Origin: Alphaproteobacteria bacterium
GTDB lineage: Bacteria > Pseudomonadota > Alphaproteobacteria > Caulobacterales > Caulobacteraceae
Assembly: GCA_018895795.1 (NCBI GenBank)
Contig: JAHINZ010000077.1
Location: forward strand, 1 to 6,164
Direction of reading: 5' to 3'
DNA: 6,164 nt
Of the stretch, positions 1 to 5,174 are shown piece by piece. Every line of letters starts with the position of its first letter. Positions within the stretch are counted from its first letter, which is position 1. The notes under the pieces are model-generated. The model did not search any database, was not told the DNA's origin, and saw nothing but the letters and a program-made list of their open reading frames with translations. Both the position numbers and the translations under genes were made by a program.

Positions 1-79
1 CGGTGATCTTTGTCGCGGCCTGAGCGGCGCCGGTCAGCGCCGATACAGCGACAGCGGCGATGATGATTATCGACTTCAT
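1..79 (-). CDS. Exported protein of unknown function, N-terminal fragment
   Basis: Read leftward from the ATG at 79-77, the frame gives MKSIIIIAAVAVSALTGAAQ, then AATKIT, and runs off the window. This is a classic Sec signal peptide: Lys2, a hydrophobic stretch of about 15 residues, and a probable signal peptidase I site after AQA (about residue 21). A purine-rich ribosome binding site (GAGGGA on the minus strand, plus positions 87-92) sits about 7 bases before the ATG, which supports this start. The mature protein is almost entirely outside the window, so its role cannot be named. It is transcribed away from the protease gene at 335, so the two share the AT-rich intergenic region between them. 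I am fairly sure this is a real gene start and have no basis for a function. Confidence 0.7.
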   Translation of the reverse strand, partial: MKSIIIIAAVAVSALTGAAQAATKIT

Positions 80-151
80 GTGCGTTCCCTCGAATTTCTC
101 GCACGGACAGATACTTCTGGCGCAAGACGATCTGAAGTTAATTCGAGGACA

Positions 152-167
152 TGTGTTTCATTACACA
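152..167. promoter_or_regulatory. CRP/FNR-like palindrome TGTGT-N6-ACACA
   Basis: The sequence TGTGTTTCATTACACA has perfect 5-base arms (152-156 and 163-167) separated by 6 bases. The geometry is that of CRP/FNR-family operators (TGTGA-N6-TCACA), with one symmetric base change. It lies about 75 bases upstream of the leftward exported protein and about 170 bases upstream of the protease. A 10-base symmetric match can arise by chance, so this is only a candidate operator. Confidence 0.3.
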
Positions 168-206
168 AGTTTAATCACAGTCTTATTCGCAGCGCGGCAA
201 TCGTGG

Positions 207-222
207 TTATATTGTCATTAAC
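207..222 (+). promoter_or_regulatory. Candidate CtrA-type box TTAT-N7-TTAAC
   Basis: TTAT at 207-210, a 7-base spacer and TTAAC at 218-222 match the CtrA consensus TTAA-N7-TTAAC of Caulobacter relatives with one mismatch. The box lies 112 bases before the protease ATG and 127 bases before the leftward exported protein, so it could serve either gene. CtrA-type regulation would fit a cell-cycle-controlled periplasmic protease such as PerP, but the region is AT-rich and similar words can arise by chance. Confidence 0.35.
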
Positions 223-290
223 TATCCGCAATAATTCAACGCCGCGATTCACCGGTTGCAAACCCCTGGCGCTCTAAGGTCTGAGGCAAC

Positions 291-306
291 GGCCGTGGAA
301 ACGGTC
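291..306 (+). other. Small leader hairpin with GGAA loop
   Basis: GGCCGT (291-296) can pair with ACGGTC (301-306), with one G-U pair, closing a GGAA tetraloop (GNRA type). It would lie in the 5' leader of the protease mRNA, 28 bases before the ATG. The stem is only 6 pairs, so a role is not established. Confidence 0.2.
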
Positions 307-334
307 ACAAAGCCTTCAAGGCAGGGTGTCTTCG

Positions 335-841
335 ATGTTGAAGTTCGCGGCGATCGCGATGGTGGGCGCGCTCTCGGCGGTGGGAGCCGCCAAGGCCGTG
401 GTGTCCCTGGATGATCTGCGTCATCCGGATCTGCGCGCGCCGACGGCCGCCAGCGCCACGTTGGGCGGGGCTGACGGCGCCGCCCAGATCACCAAGGGTG
501 ACGACGGGCACTTCTGGGCCGAGGCCTCCGTCGACGGCAAGGCCGTGCGCTTCCTGGTCGACACCGGCGCCACCGCGGTCTCGCTCAGCATGGCCGACGC
601 CCAGCGCCTGGGCATCGACACCAGCAAACTGACCTACGACTACAGCGTCATCACCGCCGACGGCCGCACCCGCGCCGCCTCGGTAAAGCTGGCCAGCGTC
701 TCCGTGGCCGGCGCGCGGGTGCGGGACGTCGACGCCCTGGTCATCGAGAAGGGTCTCGAAACCTCCCTGCTGGGCATGAGCTATCTGGGGCGGCTCTCAC
801 GCTTCGAAGCGACGCCTCACGCCCTGATCCTGCACCCTTAA
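335..841 (+). CDS. Exported retropepsin-like aspartic protease (clan AA, TIGR02281-like)
   Basis: This predicts a 168-residue single-domain aspartic protease of the retropepsin-like family common in alphaproteobacteria (TIGR02281 type). Such enzymes act as dimers, each chain giving one catalytic Asp. Residues 1 to about 21 form a signal peptide or membrane anchor (MLKFAAIAMVGALSAVGAAK), placing it in the periplasm. The catalytic motif is FLVDTGATAVSLS with the Asp at about residue 76, followed by a beta-rich region and the family's C-terminal LLGMSYLGRLSRFE at about 145-158. ATG 335 is preferred over GTG 326 because the AGGG at 323-326 is 8 bases upstream and the signal peptide then begins cleanly. 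Caulobacter PerP, a CtrA-controlled protease that trims the polarity factor PodJ, is a periplasmic aspartyl protease, so a PerP-like role is possible but unproven. The stop codon overlaps that of the convergent dusA. Confidence 0.85.
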   Translation: MLKFAAIAMVGALSAVGAAKAVVSLDDLRHPDLRAPTAASATLGGADGAAQITKGDDGHFWAEASVDGKAVRFLVDTGATAVSLSMADAQRLGIDTSKLTYDYSVITADGRTRAASVKLASVSVAGARVRDVDALVIEKGLETSLLGMSYLGRLSRFEATPHALILHP

Positions 842-1851
842 ACCGCCTCGGCGGTCCTGGCCTGTCGCGCGTCCAGCGCCTGGCGCACCGCGTCCAGGGC
901 GCGATCGACGACCTCCAGGCCGGCGCCGGCCGGCACACCCTCGACCGTCAGGATCCGACGCCAGGCCCGCGCGCCGGGCAGACCGTGGAACAGGCCCAGC
1001 ATGTGCCGGCTCATCGCCGCCAGATGCACCCCAGCCGCCAGCTTGTCGGCCATATAGGGCTTAAAGCGCTCGACGGCCTCGAATTCGGACACGTCATCGC
1101 CGCTCGCGCCAAACACTCGCCGGTCCACCGCGCCCAGCAGGCCGGGCTCGTGATAGGCCGAGCGACCCAGCATCACCCCATCCACGTGAGCCAAATGCGT
1201 CTCCACCGCGTCCAGATCGGTGACGCCGCCATTGATGACGATGGTGAGGTTGGGCCGCTCGCGCTTGAGCCGGTAGACCAGCTCATAGTCCAGCGGGGGA
1301 ATGTCGCGGTTTTCCTTCGGCGACAGACCCTTCAGCCAAGCCTTGCGCGCGTGAACCACGAAACTCTCGACCCCGGCGGCGGCGCTGGCGTCGACCAGGG
1401 CGAACAGGCTTTCTTCGGAATCCTGATCATCGACGCCGATCCGACACTTCACGGTGGCTGGAACAGCGACCGACGCCTTGATGGCCGCCATGCAGTCCGC
1501 CACCAGTTGCGGCTCGCGCATCAGACAGGCGCCAAACCGGCCGCTCTGCACGCGATCCGATGGGCAGCCCACATTGAGATTGATTTCATCATAGCCGAAA
1601 TCCTCGCCAATCCGCGCGGCCAGGGCCAGTTCGCTCGGGTCCGACCCGCCCAATTGCAAGGCGACCGGGTGCTGGTCGGCGTCGAAGCCCAGCAGTTTTT
1701 CACGATCGCCGTGGATCACGGCGCCGCTGGTCACCATCTCCGAATAGAGCAGCGCGCGGCTCGACAGGGTTCGGTGCAGCGAGCGGCAATGCCGGTCGCT
1801 CCAGTCCATCATCGGGGCTACGGAAAATCTATGCGGCTGAAATTTATGCAT
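838..1851 (-). CDS. dusA: tRNA-dihydrouridine(20/20a) synthase DusA
   Basis: This is an FMN- and NADPH-dependent enzyme that reduces uridine to dihydrouridine in the D-loop of tRNA (positions 20/20a for DusA) in the cytoplasm. The 337-residue product has the usual family length. Visible motifs are RFSVAPMMDWSDRHCR (8-23), NLNVGCPSDRVQSGRFGACL (91-110) with catalytic Cys96, TVKCRIGVDD (133-142), VVHARKAWLKGLSPKENR (165-182) specific to the DusA type, and FMN-phosphate elements INGG (206-209) and MLGR (227-230). The C-terminal helical tRNA-binding domain includes the DusA signature HMLGLFHGLPGARAWRR (283-299). ATG 1851 is the only reasonable start just before the conserved block. It lacks a clear Shine-Dalgarno sequence and follows an AT-rich stretch. 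Its 5' end abuts an integrase remnant, fitting the known use of dusA as an island integration site. The enzyme itself looks intact. Confidence 0.96.
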   Translation of the reverse strand: MHKFQPHRFSVAPMMDWSDRHCRSLHRTLSSRALLYSEMVTSGAVIHGDREKLLGFDADQHPVALQLGGSDPSELALAARIGEDFGYDEINLNVGCPSDRVQSGRFGACLMREPQLVADCMAAIKASVAVPATVKCRIGVDDQDSEESLFALVDASAAAGVESFVVHARKAWLKGLSPKENRDIPPLDYELVYRLKRERPNLTIVINGGVTDLDAVETHLAHVDGVMLGRSAYHEPGLLGAVDRRVFGASGDDVSEFEAVERFKPYMADKLAAGVHLAAMSRHMLGLFHGLPGARAWRRILTVEGVPAGAGLEVVDRALDAVRQALDARQARTAEAV

Positions 1852-1965
1852 TTTTAGCGCATGATCAAAGGGCTATATAAGTCGTACACATACCAACCAT
1901 ACGCCGGACTAAGCCACGTTTCCCCGCTGCACGACGCCGCACGGTACGCAGGGAGCACACAAAAA
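1852..1965. other. dusA 5' flank between dusA and the integrase remnant
   Basis: This spacer lies between the dusA start (leftward) and the probable integrase start (rightward). On the minus strand TTATAT (plus 1875-1880) is a possible -10 for dusA, which would give a leader of about 17-20 bases. A minus-strand ATG CGC TAA mini-frame (1862-1854) ends two bases before the dusA ATG. If the neighbouring fragment is an island remnant, one attachment-site half and the integrase arm-binding sites would be expected here or in the first codons of dusA. I could not identify them because the partner copy is not in the window. Confidence 0.35.
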
Positions 1966-2345
1966 TTGGCCACGTTCGTGAAGCTCCCGTCCAGGTCCTG
2001 GCGCGCTGTTGTCCGCCGCAAGGCGCGCTATATAGGCGAGACCTTCCGTCAGCGCGAGGACGCGCGACGTTGGGCCATGGCGGCCGAGGGCGCCATCAAC
2101 CGGGGCGGCAAGCCGAAGCCCACACGCATCGCCGGCAAAAGGACGCCAGCCGCCTGATGTCGGTCAGCAAAAGGATCGGCCGAACCAAGCTCGCCATGCT
2201 CGAGACGCTGAACACCGATCCGAGCGGCAAGACGAAATTCGCTGAACTCGACCGGCTCAAACTGATCGCCCTCGCCAAGCAGCGCGCCAAGGGTTGAGCA
2301 AGGCGCGTGACGGTGGGAATCTTCGCCACGCGGGCGATCGAAAAC
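1966..2345 (+). pseudogene. Decayed tyrosine-recombinase (phage-type) integrase, N-terminal fragment
   Basis: The remains resemble site-specific integrases of prophages and islands. A likely original start is TTG 1966, with GGGAG at 1951-1955 ten bases upstream. It opens with ATFVKLPSRSWRAVVRRK, ARYIGETFRQREDARRWAM and EGAINRG, the arm-DNA-binding domain pattern of these enzymes. That frame stops at 2155-2157. The homology resumes in another frame at about 2157 with SVSKRIGRTKLAMLETLN and KFAELDRLKLIALAKQRAKG, which resembles the core-binding domain, then meets TGA at 2295-2297. Beyond it the same frame reads ARRVTVGI, matching the usual GAGPVTLGI, before similarity fades near 2345. The catalytic domain with its R-H-R-Y residues is absent. 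So there is at least one frameshift (with probable loss of some 15 residues), one in-frame stop and a large 3' deletion. The family call is from recalled sequence patterns, not a search. Confidence 0.75.
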
Positions 2346-2348
2346 TTG

Positions 2349-2366
2349 AGGGGCCCTAGGGACCCT
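2349..2366. repeat. Near-perfect 18-base palindrome centred on CTAG
   Basis: AGGGGCCCTAGGGACCCT is self-complementary except at one symmetric pair (G at 2353 within the left arm aligns against A at 2362 on the right). It lies between the end of the integrase remnant and the decarboxylase start, about 50 bases before the ATG. It could be a repressor operator, part of a recombination site of the former island, or a hairpin without a T-run. The sequence alone does not decide. Confidence 0.4.
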
Positions 2367-2388
2367 GGCGTCTTTAGGTCATCGCTCG

Positions 2389-2406
2389 CTTGAGCGTTTG
2401 CTCAAG
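2389..2406 (+). promoter_or_regulatory. Perfect inverted repeat over the decarboxylase ribosome binding site
   Basis: CTTGAGC (2389-2395) and GCTCAAG (2400-2406) are perfect 7-base complements around a GTTT loop. The right arm contains most of the AAGG (2404-2407) that serves as ribosome binding site for the ATG at 2415, seven bases downstream. In mRNA the hairpin would bury the binding site and could limit translation of the operon. In DNA it could be an operator. A third CTTGAG half-site is present at 2345-2350. Confidence 0.45.
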
Positions 2407-2414
2407 GCGGCGGC

Positions 2415-3896
2415 ATGACTTCAAATTCCCCGGCGGCCTCTCGAAGCTCGACCGCGGTTCAAAATCTGGATCCCTCCGATTGGGCGGCGTTTCGGGCCCA
2501 GGGCCACGCGATGCTGGACGATATGTGCGACCATATCGAGGGGCTGACGACAGGGCCCGTTTGGCGCGCGCAGCCGACTGCCGCCAAGGCGCGATTTGAG
2601 GCGGACCTGCCGCTTGAGCCGACCGACCTGGCGGCATGCCACGAGATCTTCAAAGCCAATGTCTTGCCCTATGGCGGCGGTAACGCTCATCCGGGATTCA
2701 TGGGCTGGGTCCAGGGCGCCGGCACGCCCGTGGGCATGCTGGCCGAGATGCTCTCGGCGGGTCTGAACGCCAATCTTGGCGGGCGCGACCACATGCCCAT
2801 CGCCGTCGAACGCCAGGTCGTGCGCTGGACGCGTGAGATGTTTGGCTTTCCACCCCAGGCCACCGGTCTGTTTGTCACCGGAGCGTCGCAAGCCAACTTC
2901 CTGGCGGTGCTGATCGCCCGACAACGGGCCCTTGGCCCGTCCGCGCGCAACGCCGGCGTGGCCGCTTCAGGCGTGCAACTGACGGCCTACGCCTCGAGCG
3001 CCGCCCATGGCTGTATCGCTCGCGCCCTGGATATGGCCGGTCTGGGCGTCGATTGCCTCAGACGGATCGCCGTCGATCAGGATCACCGCATGGACCTGGC
3101 CGCGCTCCGCGCGGCGATCGCCCAGGACCGCGGGGCTGGTTTCACCCCCTTCCTGATCGTGGGCACGGCCGGCACGGTCGATGTCGGCGCGATCGACGAT
3201 CTTCACGGACTGGCCGATATCGCCGCGGACCAAGACCTCTCATTCCATGTCGATGGCGCCTTGGGCGCACTCGCCGTGCTGTCGAAAGACCTGGCGCCCC
3301 GGGTCGCCGGGATCGAACGTTGCGACACCCTGGCCTTCGATTTCCACAAATGGGGCCAGGTTCCCTACGACGCCGGGTTCCTGCTGGTGCGGGACGGCGC
3401 GCTCCATCGCCAGACCTTCGCCAGCGACGCGGCCTATCTCTCTCGCGCTCAACGCGGCATGGCGGCTGGCGACTGGTGGCCCTGTGACTACGGGCCCGAC
3501 CTGTCGCGCGGCTTCCGGGCCCTGAAAACCTGGTTTACGCTCAAGACTTACGGCGCCAACGCCCTCGGCGCGTCCATGGCTCGCAACTGCGCCCTGGCGC
3601 AGCGCCTGGCCGCCGGAATCGCGGCCGAGCCTGAATTGACCCTGGCGGCGCCCGTCGCGCTGAACATTGTCTGCTTCCACTATGGCGACGGACGGTTCGA
3701 TCCGCGGATCGTGGCGGACCTGCAGGAAGCCGGTGTGGTCGCGCCGTCCTTGACGCATATCGACGGCCGCTCGGCCATCCGCTCCGCGATCGTCAATCAT
3801 CGGACCCGCCCGTCGGACGTGGACGCGCTGGTCGTCGAAACCCTGAAATTTGGCCGCGTGGCGTCACGCGAAGTCGTGGAAGTGACCCCAGCATGA
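2415..3896 (+). CDS. PLP-dependent group II amino-acid decarboxylase (aromatic-L-amino-acid decarboxylase-like)
   Basis: This predicts a cytoplasmic, pyridoxal-phosphate enzyme that converts an L-amino acid to its amine plus CO2. Its 493 residues are normal for the group II (DDC/TDC/GAD) family. An N-terminal segment (about 20-120) includes the family's NAHPGFMGWVQGAGTP (90-105). Cofactor motifs follow: VTGASQAN (154-161, canonical TSGGSEAN), SSAAH with the ring-stacking His198, HVDGALGA (278-285) with Asp280 for the pyridine nitrogen, and FDFHKWGQVPYD (308-319) with Lys312 forming the Schiff base. Tyr359 in CDYGPDLSRGFRALK lines up with the mobile-loop Tyr332 of mammalian DOPA decarboxylase, suggesting decarboxylation rather than a side reaction. 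ATG 2415 has AAGG seven bases upstream, inside a hairpin. It overlaps the next gene by ATGA, so the two are translationally coupled. The substrate is unknown; aromatic amino acids are the default guess for the subfamily. Confidence 0.9.
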   Translation: MTSNSPAASRSSTAVQNLDPSDWAAFRAQGHAMLDDMCDHIEGLTTGPVWRAQPTAAKARFEADLPLEPTDLAACHEIFKANVLPYGGGNAHPGFMGWVQGAGTPVGMLAEMLSAGLNANLGGRDHMPIAVERQVVRWTREMFGFPPQATGLFVTGASQANFLAVLIARQRALGPSARNAGVAASGVQLTAYASSAAHGCIARALDMAGLGVDCLRRIAVDQDHRMDLAALRAAIAQDRGAGFTPFLIVGTAGTVDVGAIDDLHGLADIAADQDLSFHVDGALGALAVLSKDLAPRVAGIERCDTLAFDFHKWGQVPYDAGFLLVRDGALHRQTFASDAAYLSRAQRGMAAGDWWPCDYGPDLSRGFRALKTWFTLKTYGANALGASMARNCALAQRLAAGIAAEPELTLAAPVALNIVCFHYGDGRFDPRIVADLQEAGVVAPSLTHIDGRSAIRSAIVNHRTRPSDVDALVVETLKFGRVASREVVEVTPA

Positions 3897-5107
3897 GCGT
3901 GCATTCGCAGAGACACGACCCTGCCCTCACCCTGGGCATGGCCGCGATCGTTCGCCTGGCCTATGAGGGGGGTGACTTGGAAGGGCTTCTTGGGCGCCTG
4001 GTGGCCCGGATCGAACAGGATCCCGCCGACGCCGCGGCCTTGATGGATCTCTACACCCTGCTGCAGACCACGGGCCAGAAAGAGCAGGCCCTATCGGTCC
4101 AGGCCATGGCGCTGGGTCTTCGGCGGATCTATCACCGCCCGCACGGTCGGGGCGATGGTTTGAAGATCCTGGCGTTCGTGGCGGCTGGCGACTTCATGAC
4201 CAACACCCCGATCGACCTGCTGCTCGAGGGCACCGACCTCGACCTGTGGCTGGTGTTTGTCGACGCCGAAACGACGGTCCTGAAGGACCTGCCTGATCAC
4301 GACGTCGCTTTCCTCGCCATCGGCGAAACGGCTGAAAACATGCCGATCCTCGCCAATATCGAGACCCTTCTGGCCCATTGGCCGGCGCCCGTCGTCAACG
4401 GCGCGCCCAAGGCCATCGCGGCCCTGACCCGCAACGAAGTCTGCACGTTGTTTGAGGACGAGCCGACGATCTACGCGCCCAAAACGGTCAGGGTCGGGCG
4501 TGAAACACTGGCGTCCTTCATCAAGGGCGATCTCGCGCTCAGAAGCGTGCTCCCCGACGCCGACTTCCCGCTGATCATCCGTCCTGTCGGGACCCACGCC
4601 GGCCAAGGCCTCGAGAAGCTGGAAGACGTCTCCGCCATGGCCGACTATCTGGCCCGGCACAACGATCCGGACCTCTATCTTGCGCCCTTCGTCGACTATC
4701 GCGGCGCGGACGGTCTGTTCAGAAAGCAGCGGATCGCCTTCATCGACGGCCAAGCCTTTCCGAGCCACTTCGCGGTCTCCGAGGACTGGATGGTGCACTA
4801 TCTGAGCGCCAAGATGACGGAGTTTGCCGAGCGTCGCGCCGAGGAAGAGGCCTGGATGCGCGATTTTGACATCGATTTCGCCGCGAGACACGCCGAAGCC
4901 TTCGCCGCCCTGCACCGTCGGCTCGGGCTGGACTATTTCGGCATTGATTGCGCCGAGATGCCCGACGGCCGGCTACTGCTCTTCGAAGCGGATGTAGCCA
5001 TGATCGTTCACGCGCTGGATCCCGACTCGACCTTTCCCTACAAGAAGCCGGCAATGCGAAAGCTGTTTGACGCTTTTGCCGACGCCATGGTCCGAAGGGC
5101 CGCCTGA
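3893..5107 (+). CDS. TPR-like/ATP-grasp carboxylate-amine ligase, substrate unknown
   Basis: The 404-residue soluble protein has three parts. Residues about 15-82 are helical and TPR-like (LEGLLGRLVARIEQDP, then LYTLLQTTGQKEQALSV). Residues about 90-190 are a pre-ATP-grasp alpha/beta domain (KILAFVAAGDFMTNTPIDLL). Residues about 190-375 are an ATP-grasp domain: IIRPVGTHAGQGLEKLED (228-245) is the nucleotide-binding strand and glycine loop, DYRGADGLFRKQRIAFIDG (268-286) contributes ATP and substrate contacts, and DYFGIDCAEMPDG (347-359) with LLLFEADVAMIVH (361-373) is the metal-binding end. The usual E-x-N is E365-A-D367 here. ATP-grasp enzymes form acyl-phosphates and join them to amines, so a ligation using the amine from the coupled upstream decarboxylase is plausible. 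The ATG overlaps the upstream TGA, and GGAAG at 3878-3882 is ten bases away. The fold is likely; the reaction is inferred. Confidence 0.82.
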   Translation: MSVHSQRHDPALTLGMAAIVRLAYEGGDLEGLLGRLVARIEQDPADAAALMDLYTLLQTTGQKEQALSVQAMALGLRRIYHRPHGRGDGLKILAFVAAGDFMTNTPIDLLLEGTDLDLWLVFVDAETTVLKDLPDHDVAFLAIGETAENMPILANIETLLAHWPAPVVNGAPKAIAALTRNEVCTLFEDEPTIYAPKTVRVGRETLASFIKGDLALRSVLPDADFPLIIRPVGTHAGQGLEKLEDVSAMADYLARHNDPDLYLAPFVDYRGADGLFRKQRIAFIDGQAFPSHFAVSEDWMVHYLSAKMTEFAERRAEEEAWMRDFDIDFAARHAEAFAALHRRLGLDYFGIDCAEMPDGRLLLFEADVAMIVHALDPDSTFPYKKPAMRKLFDAFADAMVRRAA

Positions 5108-5174
5108 CGGGGCGACGACAGCATCATTGAACGCCATGGCCTGAGACTTAGGCACGCCTCGTCCCGGCCAACGG
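5108..5174. other. Convergent intergenic spacer
   Basis: Sixty-seven bases separate the ends of the ATP-grasp gene and the leftward cfa-like gene. GCCTGA (5139-5144) can pair with TTAGGC (5148-5153) with one G-U pair and a GAC loop. The stem is short and has no T-run on either side, so it is at best a weak bidirectional terminator. Confidence 0.25.

Larger units (their letters stand above)
80..334. other. AT-rich divergent intergenic region
   Basis: About 255 bases separate the divergent starts of the exported protein (leftward) and the protease (rightward). Positions roughly 135-245 are much richer in A+T than the flanking genes, as expected for promoters. The region holds several TTAA/TTAT words, a CtrA-like box at 207-222, a TGTGT-N6-ACACA palindrome at 152-167, a GANTC site (GATTC, 246-250) of the kind methylated by CcrM in Caulobacter relatives, and a small hairpin at 291-306. 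On the plus strand TTGTCA (212-217) and AATAAT (230-235) resemble -35 and -10 hexamers, but their spacing of 12 is short. A 65-codon open frame at 80-277 has no coding character and is not called. Confidence 0.5.

Noticed and set aside
80..277. 65-codon plus-strand frame after the first gene start
   Set aside because: It sits in an AT-rich divergent promoter region, has no clear ribosome binding site and no coding pattern.
985..1857. Long plus-strand open frame of 290 codons
   Set aside because: It lies entirely antisense to dusA, whose motifs are unmistakable. Its product is rich in His, Arg and Gln with no recognisable domain, a usual shadow in GC-rich DNA.
1861..1965. tRNA or small RNA gene beside dusA
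   Set aside because: I looked for a cloverleaf or strong stem because integrases often sit near tRNAs; no acceptor stem, T-loop or anticodon arm could be formed.
1861..2157. ATG 1861 as the start of an intact 98-residue protein
   Set aside because: Integrase-like sequence begins only at residue 36-37, where TTG 1966 has a GGGAG ten bases upstream. The preceding 35 codons show no domain, and the frame is a broken fragment.
2070..2297. Separate 75-residue gene
   Set aside because: Its first half is out of frame with the integrase arm-binding domain, and its second half is the continuing integrase core-binding domain. It is better explained as part of one pseudogene.
3240..3800. Minus-strand open frame of 186 codons
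   Set aside because: It is antisense to the decarboxylase, has no ribosome binding site support and shows no domain.
4091..4915. Minus-strand open frame of 274 codons
   Set aside because: It is antisense to the ATP-grasp gene and shows no known motif; composition is that of a reverse-strand shadow.
5139..5153. Rho-independent terminator between the ATP-grasp gene and cfa
   Set aside because: The stem is six pairs with a G-U and no T-run on either strand; noted only inside the spacer entry.
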